The notes under the pieces were generated by a model that worked only from the letters and a program-made list of their open reading frames with translations, was not told the origin of the DNA and did no database searches. A stretch of 64,000 bases of DNA from JAXMDC01 sp046349035 (GTDB lineage: Bacteria; Pseudomonadota; Alphaproteobacteria; Rhizobiales; Kaistiaceae), in assembly GCA_046349035.1 (NCBI GenBank), contig JAXMDC010000005.1, positions 62,001 through 126,000 of the forward strand. The letters are read 5' to 3'. The translations under genes were made by a program, and so were the position numbers. Every line of letters begins with the position of its first letter. Within the stretch, counting starts at the first letter, position 1. Shown here piece by piece: positions 32,862 through 41,643 of this stretch.

Positions 32862-33652
32862 ACCGCGACCTCGGCCTTGATCGCTGGGTGTGGGTCGTAA
32901 TCCTCGAGAACGAAGTCCTCGTAGACGAAGTCAAACAGCGACCGCACCTCCGGATTGAGGCGCATCCCCGGCAGCGGCCGAGGCGCGCGTGACAGCTGCA
33001 GGCGCGCCTGGTCGAGGTGGTTACGGTAGAGATGCGCGTCGCCGAGGCTGTGAATGAACTCGCCCGGTTCCAGGCCGGTGACCTGCGCCATCATCATCGT
33101 CAACAGCGAGTAGGAGGCGATGTTGAACGGCACGCCGAGAAAAATGTCGGCCGACCGCTGATAGAGCTGGCAGGAAAGCCGGCCGCCCGCGACATAGAAC
33201 TGGAAAAGCACATGGCACGGCGGCAGTGCCATCTTGTCGACCTCGGCCGGATTCCAGGCCGAAACGATGAGCCGCCGCGAGTCGGGGTTGGCACGGATCG
33301 CCGCAACCACCTGCTTGATCTGGTCGATCGCGCCACCGTCGGCCGTCGGCCACGACCGCCACTGCGCCCCATACACCGGCCCGAGGTCGCCATTGGCGTC
33401 CGCCCACTCATCCCAGATCGTTACGCCGTTCCGCTTAAGGTAGCCGATGTTGGTATCGCCGGAGAGTATCCAGAGCAGTTCGTGAACGATCGAGCGGACG
33501 TGCAGCTTCTTAGTCGTGACCAGCGGGAAGCCCTCGCTGAGATCGAAGCGCATCTGGTGGCCGAATACCGACAACGTTCCCGTCCCGGTGCGGTCGGTCT
33601 TTTCCGCCCCGCTGTCGAGAACATGGCGCATGAGGTCGAGATATTGGCGCAC
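32858..33652 (-). CDS. thyA: Thymidylate synthase (ThyA type)
   Basis: A 264-residue enzyme, exactly the E. coli ThyA length, that methylates dUMP to dTMP using methylene-tetrahydrofolate. The catalytic cysteine is Cys146 in ALPPCHVLFQFYV. Other signatures are EKTDRTGTGTLSVFGHQMRF, YGAQWRSWP, QRSADIFLGVPFNIASYSLL and LGDAHLYRNHLDQ. It begins with GTG at 33652. Its stop overlaps the folA TTG start, so folA translation is likely coupled. Confidence 0.96.
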   Translation of the reverse strand: MRQYLDLMRHVLDSGAEKTDRTGTGTLSVFGHQMRFDLSEGFPLVTTKKLHVRSIVHELLWILSGDTNIGYLKRNGVTIWDEWADANGDLGPVYGAQWRSWPTADGGAIDQIKQVVAAIRANPDSRRLIVSAWNPAEVDKMALPPCHVLFQFYVAGGRLSCQLYQRSADIFLGVPFNIASYSLLTMMMAQVTGLEPGEFIHSLGDAHLYRNHLDQARLQLSRAPRPLPGMRLNPEVRSLFDFVYEDFVLEDYDPHPAIKAEVAV

Positions 33653-33739
33653 GTTTCGCGAATCCTCGTTGCCGCGGGAATGTAGGCCCCGCCCGCCGGC
33701 TTTGGAACCTTAGCGACGACCTTGGGGAAAACGGTGAGG

Positions 33740-34942
33740 CTACTCTGCCGCCAATGGCTCCGCGCGTCGGCGCCTCCGCAACGTTAGACGGGTTAGAACG
33801 AGCGACGCCACTGAGCAGATGGCGATCAGGAGAACCATCGGCCGCGTCGTCCCGTCGAAGAGGAGGCTCGCCAGAACGATCATGACCGCCCCTGCCGCAA
33901 ACTGCAGCGTCCCCCCGAGGGCCGAAGCGATCCCGGCAATCGGCCCGTGCTCTTCAAGCGCAAGCACCATCGTCGAGGGAATGACCAGGCCGAGGCAGGC
34001 AAAGGCGAGGAACAGCATGACCACGAGCACTGCCAATCCGTCGACACCGGCAAGCGTCAGGCCTAGCACAGCGACCGCCATCGCCGCGTAGCCTGATACC
34101 GCCACCCCGACGACGCGCTCCAAGCCGAACCGCTGCGCCAGCCAGCCGGCAAATTGCGAAGCGCCGATGAAGCCTACGGCATTGACCGAGAAGGCCAGAC
34201 TGTACTGTGTCGGCGTCAGCCCGAAATGGTCGATATAGATGAAAGATGAGGTGGCCAGGAAAACGAAAAAGCTCGCCATCCCGAAGCCGCCGATGAACGT
34301 AATGCCGAGAAAGCGTCGGTGACGCAGCAGACTGCCATAGTGGCCGGCTATGGTCTGAAGATCGAGCGCGATTCGCTTCTCGGGCGGCCGCGTCTCCTTC
34401 AGGACCAAGGCCACAAGCAGCAGCCCGAGCAGCGAGGCGATCGCTGCGGCGACGAATACCGCGCGCCAACTGAAAGCGGCGATGAGGCCACTGCCGCCGA
34501 GCGGAGCCAGGATCGGCGAAACGCTGAAGACAAGTATGACCAGCGACATCAGCCGCGCCGCTTCCGCGCCGGTGTGGAGGTCGCGGATAACGGCGCGCGG
34601 CACGACCATGCACACCGCCGCGCCGATGCCCTGCAGGAAGCGGAACGCGATGAGCAGACCGATTGTCGGCGCGAGGGCGCAACCGATGCCGGCCAACGTA
34701 AAAACGGCGAGGCCAAAATAGAGCGGCGGCTTGCGGCCGACTGCGTCAGCGAGCGGTCCGTAGACGACCTGGGCGATGCCAAAAGTGACGAAGAACACCA
34801 TCAACGTCATCTGCGTTGCGGCGGTCGATGCCTTCAGATCGGCGGCAATCGTCGGCAGCGCCGGCAGATACATGTCGATCGCAAACGGACCGACCGCTGA
34901 GAGCAGGCCGAGGACGATGGCGTTCTTGGCAAAGTCTGACAT
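33740..34942 (-). CDS. MFS drug-efflux-type transporter, Bcr/CflA family
   Basis: A 400-residue, 12-helix major facilitator. The N-terminus AVGPFAIDMYLPALPTIAADL is the hallmark of the Bcr/CflA group, followed by the motif A loop GPLADAVGRKPPLYFGL. A second six-helix half begins near residue 205 after a charged linker. Family members export compounds such as bicyclomycin, chloramphenicol or cysteine; the substrate here is unknown. ATG at 34942 is chosen over the longer frame to 35023. It is upstream of thyA on the same strand with an 87-bp gap, and divergent from ssrA. Confidence 0.92.
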   Translation of the reverse strand: MSDFAKNAIVLGLLSAVGPFAIDMYLPALPTIAADLKASTAATQMTLMVFFVTFGIAQVVYGPLADAVGRKPPLYFGLAVFTLAGIGCALAPTIGLLIAFRFLQGIGAAVCMVVPRAVIRDLHTGAEAARLMSLVILVFSVSPILAPLGGSGLIAAFSWRAVFVAAAIASLLGLLLVALVLKETRPPEKRIALDLQTIAGHYGSLLRHRRFLGITFIGGFGMASFFVFLATSSFIYIDHFGLTPTQYSLAFSVNAVGFIGASQFAGWLAQRFGLERVVGVAVSGYAAMAVAVLGLTLAGVDGLAVLVVMLFLAFACLGLVIPSTMVLALEEHGPIAGIASALGGTLQFAAGAVMIVLASLLFDGTTRPMVLLIAICSVASLVLTRLTLRRRRRAEPLAAE

Positions 34943-35107
34943 GACGGTCGACCCCTCTGCGGTGCGGAATCGCGGGCGTCGGCCGCGGTGCAATTCCCTA
35001 GGGTCGGTTGCCGACGACGGCAAGCGACGGCAGCGGATGGCTGCCCTGCGGGGCCATCGGCGGCGCGGCTCGGGCTTTTCTTAACAGAGCCGGGAGCCTA
35101 TATTTGG

Positions 35108-35400
35108 AAGGCCGGTTCACGCCGGCTATGGCGATAAACGCAGCCGTAATAAACCCATCGGACCCGGGGGCGGTACCCGGCGCCTCCACCCAAGCCCGCT
35201 CGGCGTTGCGAGCGGTTTTCGGCGGGGGCGAAATAGGATCGACGAGGGCGTAAAGGGTGAGCTTTCGCTCGGTATGGTTCCGCCGATATCGGGCCGAATC
35301 TATAGTTGCCAACGACAACTATGCTCCGGTTGCCCTCGCCGCGTAATGCGGTTCGGATAACCGAAATTGAAGCCCTGGCGGGCTAGCACCGTCAGGCGGG
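35108..35400 (+). ncRNA. ssrA: Transfer-messenger RNA, circularly permuted two-piece form
   Basis: The acceptor piece comes first and ends CGCCTCC-ACC (35181-35190), then about 33 spacer bases, and the coding piece starts GGGGGCG at 35224. These pair over 7 bp with the conserved G-U at the third pair. The T arm is CCGGG, loop GGCGGTA, CCCGG (35164-35180). The tag frame at 35308-35346 encodes ANDNYAPVALAA followed by TAA, preceded by the usual TATAGTT. Outer ends near 35108 and 35400 are estimates; the A of CCA is not encoded. It rescues stalled ribosomes and adds a degradation tag. Upstream bases 34943-35107 show no gene, only a weak TATATT near 35099. Confidence 0.93.
35308..35346 (+). other. 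tmRNA tag-coding frame (ANDNYAPVALAA)
   Basis: Twelve codons beginning with the resume codon GCC and ending in TAA inside ssrA. The tag ends LAA-type (A-L-A-A), the ClpX recognition end, while its N-terminal AND part resembles the SspB-binding segment. It is not an independent gene. Confidence 0.92.
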
Positions 35401-35480
35401 GTTCGAGGGCACCTGGCAACAGAAGCCCTCACTTCTTGCTGCTTATACCGGCTTCCAGGTTCTGCTATTCGGATGCGGCG

Positions 35481-36053
35481 ATGCCCGAAGACCTGATCCG
35501 CTACGACATCCTCGCCCAGGAAGCACTTCGTGGGGTGGTTAAGAAAGTGTTAGCCGAGGTGGCGCGGACCGGGCTGCCCGGGGCGCACCACTTCTACATC
35601 ACCTTCGCAACGCGAGCGCCGGGCGTCCGCATATCGACCCCGCTCCTCGAGAAGTACCCCGAGGAGATGACGATCGTGCTCCAATATGCCTTTCGCGATC
35701 TCATCGTCACCGACACCGCATTTGAAGTCGGCCTCTCGTTCGGCGAGGTTCCAGAACGGCTGCTGATACCCTTCGCTGCCATCCGCGCATTCCTCGACCC
35801 GTCCGTGCAATTTGCGTTGCACTTCGAGCCGCAAGCGGCGCCCGAAGCTAGCGAGAGCGAGGAGCCCACCGTCGATCGTCGCCGGCCCACGCGGGGCCAA
35901 GCCGCGGTAACGGACGCCAAAGGCAAGCCGCGCTCCGTGCCCGTCGCCGACAAGGCCGCGAAACCGAAGGCCGTCCCCCCGCCGGCGGACAAGCCAGCCG
36001 GCAACGGCGCCGCCGAAGTCGTGAGCCTCGACGCGTTCCGCAAGAAGAACTGA
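35481..36053 (+). CDS. sspB: SspB, ClpXP adaptor for tmRNA-tagged proteins (alpha-type)
   Basis: A 190-residue protein. Residues 1-115 form the conserved SspB fold, with MPEDLIRYDILAQEALRGVV, HHFYITFATRAPGVRIS and MTIVLQYAFRDL. A flexible Ala/Pro/Lys-rich tail then ends in VVSLDAFRKKN, the ClpX-binding motif of alphaproteobacterial SspB. It tethers ssrA-tagged substrates to ClpXP. The ATG at 35481 starts exactly at homology, while the frame to 35367 would run into the tmRNA. It lies directly downstream of ssrA on the same strand, so tag and adaptor are linked. Confidence 0.94.
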   Translation: MPEDLIRYDILAQEALRGVVKKVLAEVARTGLPGAHHFYITFATRAPGVRISTPLLEKYPEEMTIVLQYAFRDLIVTDTAFEVGLSFGEVPERLLIPFAAIRAFLDPSVQFALHFEPQAAPEASESEEPTVDRRRPTRGQAAVTDAKGKPRSVPVADKAAKPKAVPPPADKPAGNGAAEVVSLDAFRKKN

Positions 36054-36072
36054 ACCGGCGAGCGGAGTTTCG

Positions 36073-37470
36073 ATGGACGCCAAGACCACCCGCATCGAAA
36101 GCGATTCCTTTGGTGCGATAGAAGTGCCGGCCGACCATTTCTGGGGAGCCCAGACCCAACGGTCGCGCCACTATTTTCAGATCGGCGGGGAACGGTTGCC
36201 GCCCTCGCTCATTCGGGCACTCGGGTTGATCAAGCAGGCGGCCGCCGACACCAACGCCGCCCTCGGCCTGCTCGACCCAAAGCTCGCCAGAGCGATTGCT
36301 GATGCCGCCAAGCGTGTCGCGGCAGGCGAACTGGACGGGGAATTTCCGCTGGTCGTCTGGCAGACCGGCTCCGGCACTCAGTCCAATATGAACGCCAACG
36401 AGGTGATCGCAAATCTTGCTATCCGCTCGCTAGGCGGCACCATGGGAAGCAAGAAGCCGGTCCATCCCAACGATCACGTCAACCTCGGACAGTCGTCGAA
36501 CGATACCTTCCCGACCGCCATGCATATCGCCGCTGCCGAGTGCATTGCGCACGACCTCCTGCCGGCACTCGATCACTTGCGTGGCGTGCTCTCCGGCCGG
36601 GCCGCCGCCTTCGCCCGGATCGTCAAGATCGGCCGCACCCACACCCAGGACGCCGTCCCCGTCACGCTCGGCCAGGAGTTCTCCGGCTACGTCGCCATGA
36701 TGGATGCCGGTTTGGCGGCGATCCGAGCGTCAGAACCGGCGCTTTGCGAGCTTGCCCAGGGCGGGACCGCGGTCGGTACCGGGCTCAACACCCATCCCGA
36801 GTTTGCCATCCGCATTGCTCGCCGACTATCCGAGCTGACCGGCCTTCCCTTCGTTAGTGCCCCCAACAAGTTCGCCGCGCTCGCCTCGCATGACGCAATG
36901 GTGACCGCGCACGGCGCGCTGAACTCCTTGGCGACGAGCCTGTTTAAGATCGCTAACGACATCCGTTTTCTCGCGTCGGGCCCGCGCTCCGGCTTGGGCG
37001 AACTGATCCTGCCCGAGAACGAACCCGGCTCGTCGATCATGCCGGGGAAAGTCAACCCGACCCAGGCCGAAGCCCTGACGATGGTTTGTACCCAGGTGTT
37101 CGGCAATCACGCCGCTATCACCTTCGCCGCCAGCCAAGGGCACTTCGAGCTCAACGTGTTCAAGCCGGTTATCGCCAATGCCTTCCTGCAGTCGGTGCGC
37201 CTGCTTGCCGACGCCTCGCGGTCCTTTGCCGACCATTGCGTCGCCGGGATCGAGGCCAACCTGCCGCGGATCAAGGAACTGGTGGGGCGCTCGCTGATGC
37301 TGGTCACGGCGCTGACGCCGCGCATTGGCTACGACAAAGCGGCCGAGATCGCTAAGAAGGCTCACGCCAACGGCACGACGCTGCGCGAGGAAGCGGTCGG
37401 CGGCGGCTACATCAGCGCGACGGATTTTGACGCTCTGATGCGCCCGGAAACGATGTTGAGCGCCGGCTAG
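36073..37470 (+). CDS. fumC: Fumarate hydratase class II
   Basis: A 465-residue iron-independent fumarase of the TCA cycle that interconverts fumarate and malate. Signatures are QTGSGTQSNMNANEVIAN near residues 97-114, the catalytic-region IGRTHTQDAVPVTLGQE (His190), and GSSIMPGKVNPTQAEA near 318-333. The SD GGAG lies 7-8 bases before the ATG. It sits 19 bp after sspB and its stop overlaps the DUF4169 GTG start by one base (TAGTG), implying a shared transcript. Confidence 0.97.
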   Translation: MDAKTTRIESDSFGAIEVPADHFWGAQTQRSRHYFQIGGERLPPSLIRALGLIKQAAADTNAALGLLDPKLARAIADAAKRVAAGELDGEFPLVVWQTGSGTQSNMNANEVIANLAIRSLGGTMGSKKPVHPNDHVNLGQSSNDTFPTAMHIAAAECIAHDLLPALDHLRGVLSGRAAAFARIVKIGRTHTQDAVPVTLGQEFSGYVAMMDAGLAAIRASEPALCELAQGGTAVGTGLNTHPEFAIRIARRLSELTGLPFVSAPNKFAALASHDAMVTAHGALNSLATSLFKIANDIRFLASGPRSGLGELILPENEPGSSIMPGKVNPTQAEALTMVCTQVFGNHAAITFAASQGHFELNVFKPVIANAFLQSVRLLADASRSFADHCVAGIEANLPRIKELVGRSLMLVTALTPRIGYDKAAEIAKKAHANGTTLREEAVGGGYISATDFDALMRPETMLSAG

Positions 37471-37670
37471 TGACCGCGGACGTTATCAACCTGCGCCAGG
37501 CGCGCAAACGGCGGGCACGCCAGGAGCGCGATGCCGAAGCCGAGGCCAACCGGGCTAAGTTCGGCACACCCGTGGCGATCAGGCAAGCGGAGGAGACGAA
37601 GCGGCGGAAGGCCCTGGCGCAACTCGGCCCGCACCGGCGGGAGCGGCGGGACGAGTCGCGCGAGACCTAG
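37470..37670 (+). CDS. DUF4169 family small basic protein
   Basis: A 66-residue, highly charged protein opening MTADVINLRQARKRRARQERDAEAEANRAKFG, which matches DUF4169. This alphaproteobacterial family is found next to fumC and a ribbon-helix-helix gene in many genomes. It is predicted almost wholly helical, with Arg and Glu alternating, and has no membrane segment. Function unknown. The GTG start overlaps the fumC stop by one base. Confidence 0.87.
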   Translation: MTADVINLRQARKRRARQERDAEAEANRAKFGTPVAIRQAEETKRRKALAQLGPHRRERRDESRET

Positions 37671-37687
37671 AAACCGCGGAGCCCACC

Positions 37688-37949
37688 GTGTCGGCCATGA
37701 ACAAACGCTCCGTCACCATCGCCGGCCATCGCACCAGCATCTCGCTCGAGGAACCGTTCTGGGCGGCGCTCCACGAGGTGGCGGCGGCGGAAGAAGAGCG
37801 TTGCGGTTCTTGTCGGCGAGTTGGATAGGCGTCGGCGACCGGACGAAACCTTGTCTTCCGCTATCCGCGTCTACGTTCTGTCTGTTTATCGTAAGTCAGG
37901 GCCACGCACGGCAGACGGCGCCCCGCGCGCGGCGGCTCGAGGTGGTTAG
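37688..37949 (+). pseudogene. Ribbon-helix-helix (PF13467-like) gene interrupted by a frameshift
   Basis: From GTG 37688 (GGAG 6-7 bases upstream), or ATG 37697, the frame reads KRSVTIAGHRTSISLEEPFW and ALHEVAAAEE, then runs into a stop at 37826-37828. In the +1 frame from about 37785 the family sequence resumes as KSVAVLVGELDRRRRPDETL and SSAIRVYVLSVYR, and continues to a stop at 37947-37949. Joined, this is a normal-length RHH_4-type protein. A single-base change in the GCGGCGGCGGAAGAAGAG stretch explains it. It could be real decay, a sequencing error or programmed shifting. The end overlaps the AsmA-like gene on the other strand. Confidence 0.75.
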
Positions 37950-40900
37950 CGCGGCGTCTCCCCCGCCCCGGGCGTGCCGCCGGTACGGCGCTCGTCGATG
38001 CCACCCGCGCGCAATCGATCGGCCGTGCGCTGCTGCTGGTCGGCAAGGCGTATTTGCAGATAGCTGCCGAACCGGAACGGCCGTACGCGTCGAGTCGGCT
38101 GGCTGATCGGCCCCTCGAAACGGATGTCGATCTGGGGCACCGATGTGCCGATGGCATAGGTGGGCCCCCCCGCCACGACGGTCCAGTCGCTGCGCACCGA
38201 ATTTGCTGCCAGGTCGACTGTCGCGGCGTTGAGTTGCACCGACTGGTCGTCATCGATGGGAGTGAAATCGAAGAAGACCTTGCCGCCTGCCACACGGAAA
38301 GGCGCGTCGATTGCGGCAAACGGTACTGCCGAGTCCTCCAAGGCTCCGACCAAGCGATCTGCCAAGTCTTCGTCGTTCAGCTCTGTCCCGCCATCGGCTT
38401 CCGCGATGATGCGGTCGAGCCCGCCACCAACGCCCAAGCCGCGCAACGCTCCTCCCCGCAACGCAAGGCTGCCGCTCCCTGAAAGGGAACCGATCAGTCC
38501 AGGCAAGGTGCGCCCGGTTGCAGTGAGGCTGGCGGAGAGATTGGCCTTGCCGGTGGCGACCGGCATGCTCGCCCATCCCGCGACGACCTGGCCGATGTCG
38601 GCGCCCGTCAGTTCCACCTCCCCCGTCACCAACGCCTCGCCTTGCTCCGCCCGCACCACAAGATCGCCCTTGGCAACACCGCCCGCGACGCCTCCGTGCT
38701 CAAGTCGCAGACTAGCTCCCTCGGGCTGGAGACCCAACGTCAGCGCCGCGTCCGTTACTGCGAGCCCCCCAAGGTCGAGCCGGCCGGCGCTCAGTGCGAT
38801 CGTGCCGCGCGGAGCGGCAGTCACGCCGCCGAAGATACGCGGCACTGCCGCCGGCAGCCCGCCACCCCCGCCGCCGCTGTCGACGCCAAGCAACAGCGCA
38901 GACAGGAGTCCGAACTCCGCGCGGTCGGCTGCCAGCGCGGCGTCGACAAGCCATGACTTGGCGTCGCGCGTGAGTCCGGTCCGCCCGCTAAAAGCCTGCC
39001 CCTGGAAGCTCCCCGAAATCTGTCGCAAGTCGATGCTAGTAGCGGTCGCGGTCAGCGTTGCCGAGGCCTTCATTGTTCCGCCTGCACGCGTGTCGGAGGC
39101 TCCGAATTGCGCCAGGAACATTGTGAAGTCGTCGGTGGTGAGATCGAGCGATCCCGTCAGGCGCGGAGGCCATCCGCTCCGAGCGTCGACAACCCCGCTA
39201 TAGCGAATATCCGAGCCCGGCAGTGTTGCGCGGAGTTCGGCAGCGTAGCCCTCCGCAAGAGCGCCCGCCGCACGAAACCGAAGCTCGGCCGGTCCGCGCA
39301 GGCCAAGGATCGGTGCCAAACCGAATTGCGCCGCTAGCGCATTGGGGTCCGTGCTGCCGGCGTCCAAAGCTACGCTCAGCCGGCTCGCCGGCGATGGTGG
39401 CCAGGTCGGCGCTTCCAGTGCGATCGAAGCGCCGATGGTCGAGGATCCGAGGTTTCCGCTGACCGACACTCCGACCGAGCCGTCATTGACCAGCCGCGAG
39501 GCCTGGATCGTCAAGTTAGCGGGCCCCAGAAACGCGGACCGTGACTTCAGCCACCCCGTCAGCGGCCAGTCGGGCGCAAGGCTTTCGGCCAGGGCGGCCA
39601 GCGTTGCGAGGCTGTTTGCCGAGACCGTTGCGGTCAGCCGCCCGCGCGGCGAAACCGCAGCGTTTGCAACATCGCCCGGCGAAACGACAATCCGCGCACC
39701 GGCCAGATCGTCGACCGAAGCCTTGCGCAGCGCTAGGTCGCCCTTCTTGACGACACCCTCAAGCACTGCCCCGCTCGCCGACACCAACTCGCTTTCGATC
39801 CGCGCAACGGCCAGGCGAAAGTCGACGTTCGAGGCGATTTCGGCCATCGGCAGGGCTGCCTCTCGGAGCATGTCGACGACCGCCTCGGCGCGCTCGACAT
39901 CCAATCGGTCGATCGTCAGGTCGACAAGCGACGTCGCGGCTTGGCCGCTCGCCAAACGCAGCCGGCCGGTGAACGTTGCTCCGTCCATGTGGGCCGCAAG
40001 ATTGTCGAGGTGGATCGTATCGACCGCGATCTGAACACTGCTGGCTAGATCGAAAGCAGCCAATCGCCGCGCAGGCCCGCTGTCGTCTCGGCCGCGCCAC
40101 CAAGCCGCCAAAGCCGGCGGCCGGTCGCAAGCGATGCGAATATCTCCATCGAAGCGAACGCCGTCGGCGAGCGCTAGCGTACCGACAGCGGCAAGCGTTG
40201 ACCTCCCCGGCATGCCGGCCTCGAACCGCCGTACCGTCCAGTTAGCTCCTTCAGTCTCCGCTTCGATTCTCAGCGCCTGGACCATGCCGCCGCCGACAAC
40301 GATGCCAGGGATGTCGACGTTGAGCGATCCGGCAACACCGCGCTGTGGCAGAGACGCCAAGAAACCTCGGAGGTGGGATAGGGTCTCCCCAACATTCGCA
40401 GGGCGCGTCGGCCCGTCGCCCAAGGCACGGTCGAGATCGATCTGGCGCGCCCGAACCGCGATGTCGAAGCGCGGCGTCGCTCCGAACGTGAACGCGGCGT
40501 CGCCATTGATGTCGTTGGCCTGTTCGGTCTGACGTTTGGGCAGCGTCAGCCAATTGGCAACCGCAAAGTCGGACAAGAGCAGCTGTCGCGTATCGAGCCT
40601 TATCCCACCCGCGCTGTGAAACGCCGCAGATGCCGCGGCTCTCTGGACACCTGATCCTGCCGGACCGAAGGCATAGCGGCCTATGAGTGCCGGCTCGCCA
40701 TCACTGATGTGCAGCGTCCCCTCCACGGAGAGTGTGCCGGGCACCGGCCATCCGGTGGTCGGGGTCAGATCGAGCGCCAAACCGAGGTCGCCGTTGCCCT
40801 GGAGGCGCGCAGTGGAAACGCGGGCAGCGACCGTCGTGCCCCCGGCCACGAAGCTGCCCTCGCCGCGCCAAGGGCCGGCCAGGGAACGCGCCTCCAACCG

Positions 40901-41398
40901 GCCCACATTCACTTGCGTGAAGGTCAGCTCCGACTGCGAACGCAGGTCGGACACCGACAAGGCACCGTCAACGATGCTCGTCGAGGCAAAGCTCACCTTG
41001 CCGGGGTCGATCGTCGCCAATGAGGGCAGCGCTGGCGCCACAATCTTCCCAGCACGATCGATGGTTAGGCGCAACCGCGGCCGCTCCAGGACCGCATCGA
41101 CAACATGAACCTCGCCGGACAAAAGGCCGCTCAGTTCCACATTCAACGCGAGCCGCTCGACCGTCAGCGCCGGCGCACCGAGCGGGCCGATCTCAACGTC
41201 GTTAAGGGTGAGCGAAGGCACCGGCAGCAGCCTTGCATCTGCCGCGCCTTTCACGCGCACGTCGAGGCCCAGCATCCGGCTCGCCTCCGCCTCGATGCCC
41301 GACCGGTAAACGTTCCAGTCGATGAACAGCGGGGCTGCGAGCGCCGTACCGAGTGCAATGACGATCAAACTGCCGACGACGATGTAGAGTTTGTGCAA
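37946..41398 (-). CDS. AsmA-family large envelope protein
   Basis: A 1150-residue protein with one N-terminal membrane helix (about 5-25, LYIVVGSLIVIALGTALAAP) and FIDWNVYR, the usual AsmA opening. A long periplasmic beta-rich region follows, ending in an AsmA_2-type C-terminal domain (LIGSLSGSGSLALRGGALRGLGVGG). AsmA relatives are thought to bridge the envelope and affect outer-membrane lipid or protein assembly. I set the start at TTG 41398, which AGGAGG precedes by 4 bases; GTG 41419 is the outer alternative. It is convergent with fumC-DUF4169-RHH and divergent from the helicase gene. The 245-bp gap upstream holds no gene. Confidence 0.9.
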   Translation of the reverse strand: MHKLYIVVGSLIVIALGTALAAPLFIDWNVYRSGIEAEASRMLGLDVRVKGAADARLLPVPSLTLNDVEIGPLGAPALTVERLALNVELSGLLSGEVHVVDAVLERPRLRLTIDRAGKIVAPALPSLATIDPGKVSFASTSIVDGALSVSDLRSQSELTFTQVNVGRLEARSLAGPWRGEGSFVAGGTTVAARVSTARLQGNGDLGLALDLTPTTGWPVPGTLSVEGTLHISDGEPALIGRYAFGPAGSGVQRAAASAAFHSAGGIRLDTRQLLLSDFAVANWLTLPKRQTEQANDINGDAAFTFGATPRFDIAVRARQIDLDRALGDGPTRPANVGETLSHLRGFLASLPQRGVAGSLNVDIPGIVVGGGMVQALRIEAETEGANWTVRRFEAGMPGRSTLAAVGTLALADGVRFDGDIRIACDRPPALAAWWRGRDDSGPARRLAAFDLASSVQIAVDTIHLDNLAAHMDGATFTGRLRLASGQAATSLVDLTIDRLDVERAEAVVDMLREAALPMAEIASNVDFRLAVARIESELVSASGAVLEGVVKKGDLALRKASVDDLAGARIVVSPGDVANAAVSPRGRLTATVSANSLATLAALAESLAPDWPLTGWLKSRSAFLGPANLTIQASRLVNDGSVGVSVSGNLGSSTIGASIALEAPTWPPSPASRLSVALDAGSTDPNALAAQFGLAPILGLRGPAELRFRAAGALAEGYAAELRATLPGSDIRYSGVVDARSGWPPRLTGSLDLTTDDFTMFLAQFGASDTRAGGTMKASATLTATATSIDLRQISGSFQGQAFSGRTGLTRDAKSWLVDAALAADRAEFGLLSALLLGVDSGGGGGGLPAAVPRIFGGVTAAPRGTIALSAGRLDLGGLAVTDAALTLGLQPEGASLRLEHGGVAGGVAKGDLVVRAEQGEALVTGEVELTGADIGQVVAGWASMPVATGKANLSASLTATGRTLPGLIGSLSGSGSLALRGGALRGLGVGGGLDRIIAEADGGTELNDEDLADRLVGALEDSAVPFAAIDAPFRVAGGKVFFDFTPIDDDQSVQLNAATVDLAANSVRSDWTVVAGGPTYAIGTSVPQIDIRFEGPISQPTRRVRPFRFGSYLQIRLADQQQRTADRLRAGGIDERRTGGTPGAGETPR

Positions 41399-41643
41399 GT
41401 CACCTCCTCGCACAGCCACCGCCTGCGGCGGTCCGCCAAGCCACGGCGCGTGGCACCAGTGGAACTAACCTACCAAAGGCGGCGCGTGGTACCAAAGCCG
41501 CCGGTCGCTTTCCCCGCGTTTCCACCGTCGCACCAGCGGCGTTTCGACCTCCTCCCGGCTCACCCGTTGCTATAGTGTTCCCCTGAGTCAGAATCGCACC
41601 TATCTGAGATGATCTGACGCCCTAGACCACATGGCGCCGACGC

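Noticed and set aside
35008..35318. Open frames on both strands around the tmRNA (81 and 106 codons)
   Set aside because: They coincide with the tmRNA acceptor and coding pieces, whose RNA features explain the sequence.
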